A stretch of 5,478 bases of DNA, taken from contig JADGGV010000300.1 of assembly GCA_019689775.1 (NCBI GenBank), positions 1-5,478 on the forward strand, read 5' to 3'. A program made the position numbers and the translations under genes. The stretch is from Gemmatimonadota bacterium. Lineage in GTDB: Bacteria; Gemmatimonadota; Gemmatimonadetes; Longimicrobiales; RSA9. Each line of letters starts with the position of its first letter. Within the stretch, counting starts at the first letter, position 1. Shown here one piece after another: positions 4,444 through 5,478 of the stretch. The notes under the pieces are model-generated. The model saw only the letters and a list, made by a program, of their open reading frames with translations. It had not been told where the DNA came from and ran no database searches.

Positions 4444-5478
4444 ATGGGGCGGTCGGCCGCGTTCGTCCAGCGGTGGTGGCGCGGGGAGGCCGGGTGGCCC
4501 GGCCGCGCGCTGGACGTGGCGCTCGCGCCGGCGGAGCTACTGTTCCGGGCCGGCGCGGCGGCGTACCACGGGGCGTACGCGCGGGGCGTGTGGCGCGTCG
4601 AGCGGGTCGCGGCGCCCGTCGTGAGCGTCGGGAACCTGACGGTGGGCGGCACGGGGAAGACGCCGTTCACCCGCTGGCTGGTCGACGAGCTGCTGCGGCG
4701 TGGTGCGCGCCCGGCCGTGCTGCACGGCGGCTACGCGGCGGACGAGCCGGCGCTGCACGCCCGCTGGCACCCCGACGTACCGGTGATCGCGGAGCGAGAC
4801 CGGCGGATCGGGGCGCGGCGGGCGCTCGCGACCGGCGCGACGGTGCTGGTGCTGGACGACGGGTTCCAGCACCGGCGGCTGGCGCGGGATCTCGACATCG
4901 TGCTCGTCGCGGCGGAGCGCTGGAGCGCGCGGCCCCGGCTGCTGCCGCGAGGCCCGTGGCGGGAGGCGCCGGCGGCGCTGGCCCGTGCGAACGTCGTCGT
5001 GGTCACGCGCCGGACGGCCCCGGCGGCGGCGGCGGCCGCGGTGGCGGGCGAGCTGCGCCGGTTCGCCCCCGGCGCGGCGGCCGCGATCGTGGCGCTCCGG
5101 CCGGCGGGGTGGCTGCGGCGGCCGGGCGCGGCGCCGTCCACCGCGGCGCGGCCGGGGCGGCGGCTTGCATCGCTCGACGGGGTCGGTGACGGATGCGCCC
5201 GGTGGTCGGCGGCGGCGGGAGCGCCGCGCGGCGTCGCGGTGTGCGCGATCGCGGAGCCGGCGTCGTTTTTCGCGCAGGCCCGGGCGGCCGGCGCCGTGCT
5301 GACCGGCTCGCTGGAGTTCCGGGATCATCACACCTACACGCGCGACGACGCCGCGCGGATCGCGGCGGCGGCCGCGGGCGCGGCGGTGATCACCACGGCG
5401 AAGGACGCCGTGAAGCTCGAGCCGCTCCTCCCCGACGCGGAGCTGTGGGTGCTCGAGCAGGAGGGGGCGGTGGAGGCG
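4444..5478 (+). CDS. lpxK: LpxK, tetraacyldisaccharide 4'-kinase, 5' part
   Basis: Phosphorylates the 4'-position of the tetraacyl disaccharide-1-phosphate, giving lipid IVA, at the inner membrane. The frame is open from ATG 4444 to the right edge (345 residues); little of the normal length seems missing. An N-terminal amphipathic or hydrophobic helix (residues 21-45) likely contacts the membrane. The P-loop VGNLTVGGTGKTP is at 62-74 with Lys72. LHGGYAADEPAL at 93-104 corresponds to the usual RGYG...DEP region; the first Arg is Gly here, but Asp100 of the DEP motif, a likely catalytic residue, is kept. Walker-B-like LDDGFQHRRLARDLDIVL is at 137-154, LPRGPWRE at 167-174, FRDHHTY at 292-298 with the functional His region, and VITTAKDAVKLE at 315-326. 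Residues about 223-262 form an Ala/Arg/Gly-rich stretch, low in recognisable motifs, before the second conserved half. The gene starts 1 nt after the acyltransferase stop, so the two are probably translated together. Confidence 0.95.
   Translation, partial: MGRSAAFVQRWWRGEAGWPGRALDVALAPAELLFRAGAAAYHGAYARGVWRVERVAAPVVSVGNLTVGGTGKTPFTRWLVDELLRRGARPAVLHGGYAADEPALHARWHPDVPVIAERDRRIGARRALATGATVLVLDDGFQHRRLARDLDIVLVAAERWSARPRLLPRGPWREAPAALARANVVVVTRRTAPAAAAAAVAGELRRFAPGAAAAIVALRPAGWLRRPGAAPSTAARPGRRLASLDGVGDGCARWSAAAGAPRGVAVCAIAEPASFFAQARAAGAVLTGSLEFRDHHTYTRDDAARIAAAAAGAAVITTAKDAVKLEPLLPDAELWVLEQEGAVEA

Noticed and set aside
3038..4624. A 528-codon open frame on the plus strand crossing lpxB, the DUF374 gene and the start of lpxK
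   Set aside because: Gly/Arg/Ala-rich frame-shifted shadow spanning three genes with clear motifs in other frames.
3252..4670. A 472-codon open frame on the minus strand opposite lpxB, the DUF374 gene and lpxK
   Set aside because: Composition-driven shadow rich in Arg, Pro, His and Gln, with no domain and no ribosome site that I could support.
5021..5035. A (CGG)5 run in lpxK that might act as a phase-variation tract
   Set aside because: It is a trinucleotide run coding for Ala in an Ala-rich loop, so slippage would not shift the frame. Such runs are common at this base composition.

Overview
The window is a tightly packed, single-strand run of lipid A (Raetz pathway) genes from a very GC-rich bacterium; third codon positions are nearly all G or C. 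All genes read left to right and almost every base is coding. The first gene is an LpxC-FabZ fusion. Such fusions are known from Bacteroidota/Chlorobi and from Gemmatimonadota. Combined with the extreme GC content and the order lpxC/fabZ - lpxA - Gfo/Idh/MocA oxidoreductase - lpxB - DUF374 acyltransferase - lpxK, this makes a Gemmatimonadota-like organism my best guess. The phylum call is inference.

Layout: 1-660 is the 3' end of lpxC/fabZ, open at the left edge. 674-1471 is lpxA, behind a perfect AGGAGG ribosome binding site. 1479-2555 is a Gfo/Idh/MocA-family NAD(P)-dependent dehydrogenase, GnnA-like by position and motifs. 2530-2670 is an unrecognised small single-pass membrane protein that overlaps the genes on both sides. 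2667-3806 is lpxB, whose GTG start overlaps the preceding TGA. 3807-4442 is a DUF374 lysophospholipid-acyltransferase-like protein, possibly an LpxJ-type lipid A secondary acyltransferase. 4444-5478 is lpxK, cut by the right edge. Gaps between genes are 13 nt or less. I see no promoter, terminator, RNA gene, mobile element or CRISPR array, so the run looks like the interior of one operon.

Working together: LpxA puts the first 3-hydroxyacyl chain on UDP-GlcNAc, LpxC deacetylates the product, LpxB condenses the disaccharide and LpxK adds the 4'-phosphate. FabZ, fused to LpxC, takes the same 3-hydroxyacyl-ACP pool toward fatty acids. LpxD and a UDP-diacylglucosamine hydrolase (LpxH/LpxI/LpxG) are not in the window. 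The parts beyond the textbook pathway are the dehydrogenase, the micro-membrane protein and the DUF374 acyltransferase. They suggest a modified lipid A: perhaps a 3-keto/3-amino sugar precursor, and secondary acylation before Kdo addition. The sequence suggests this but does not prove it.
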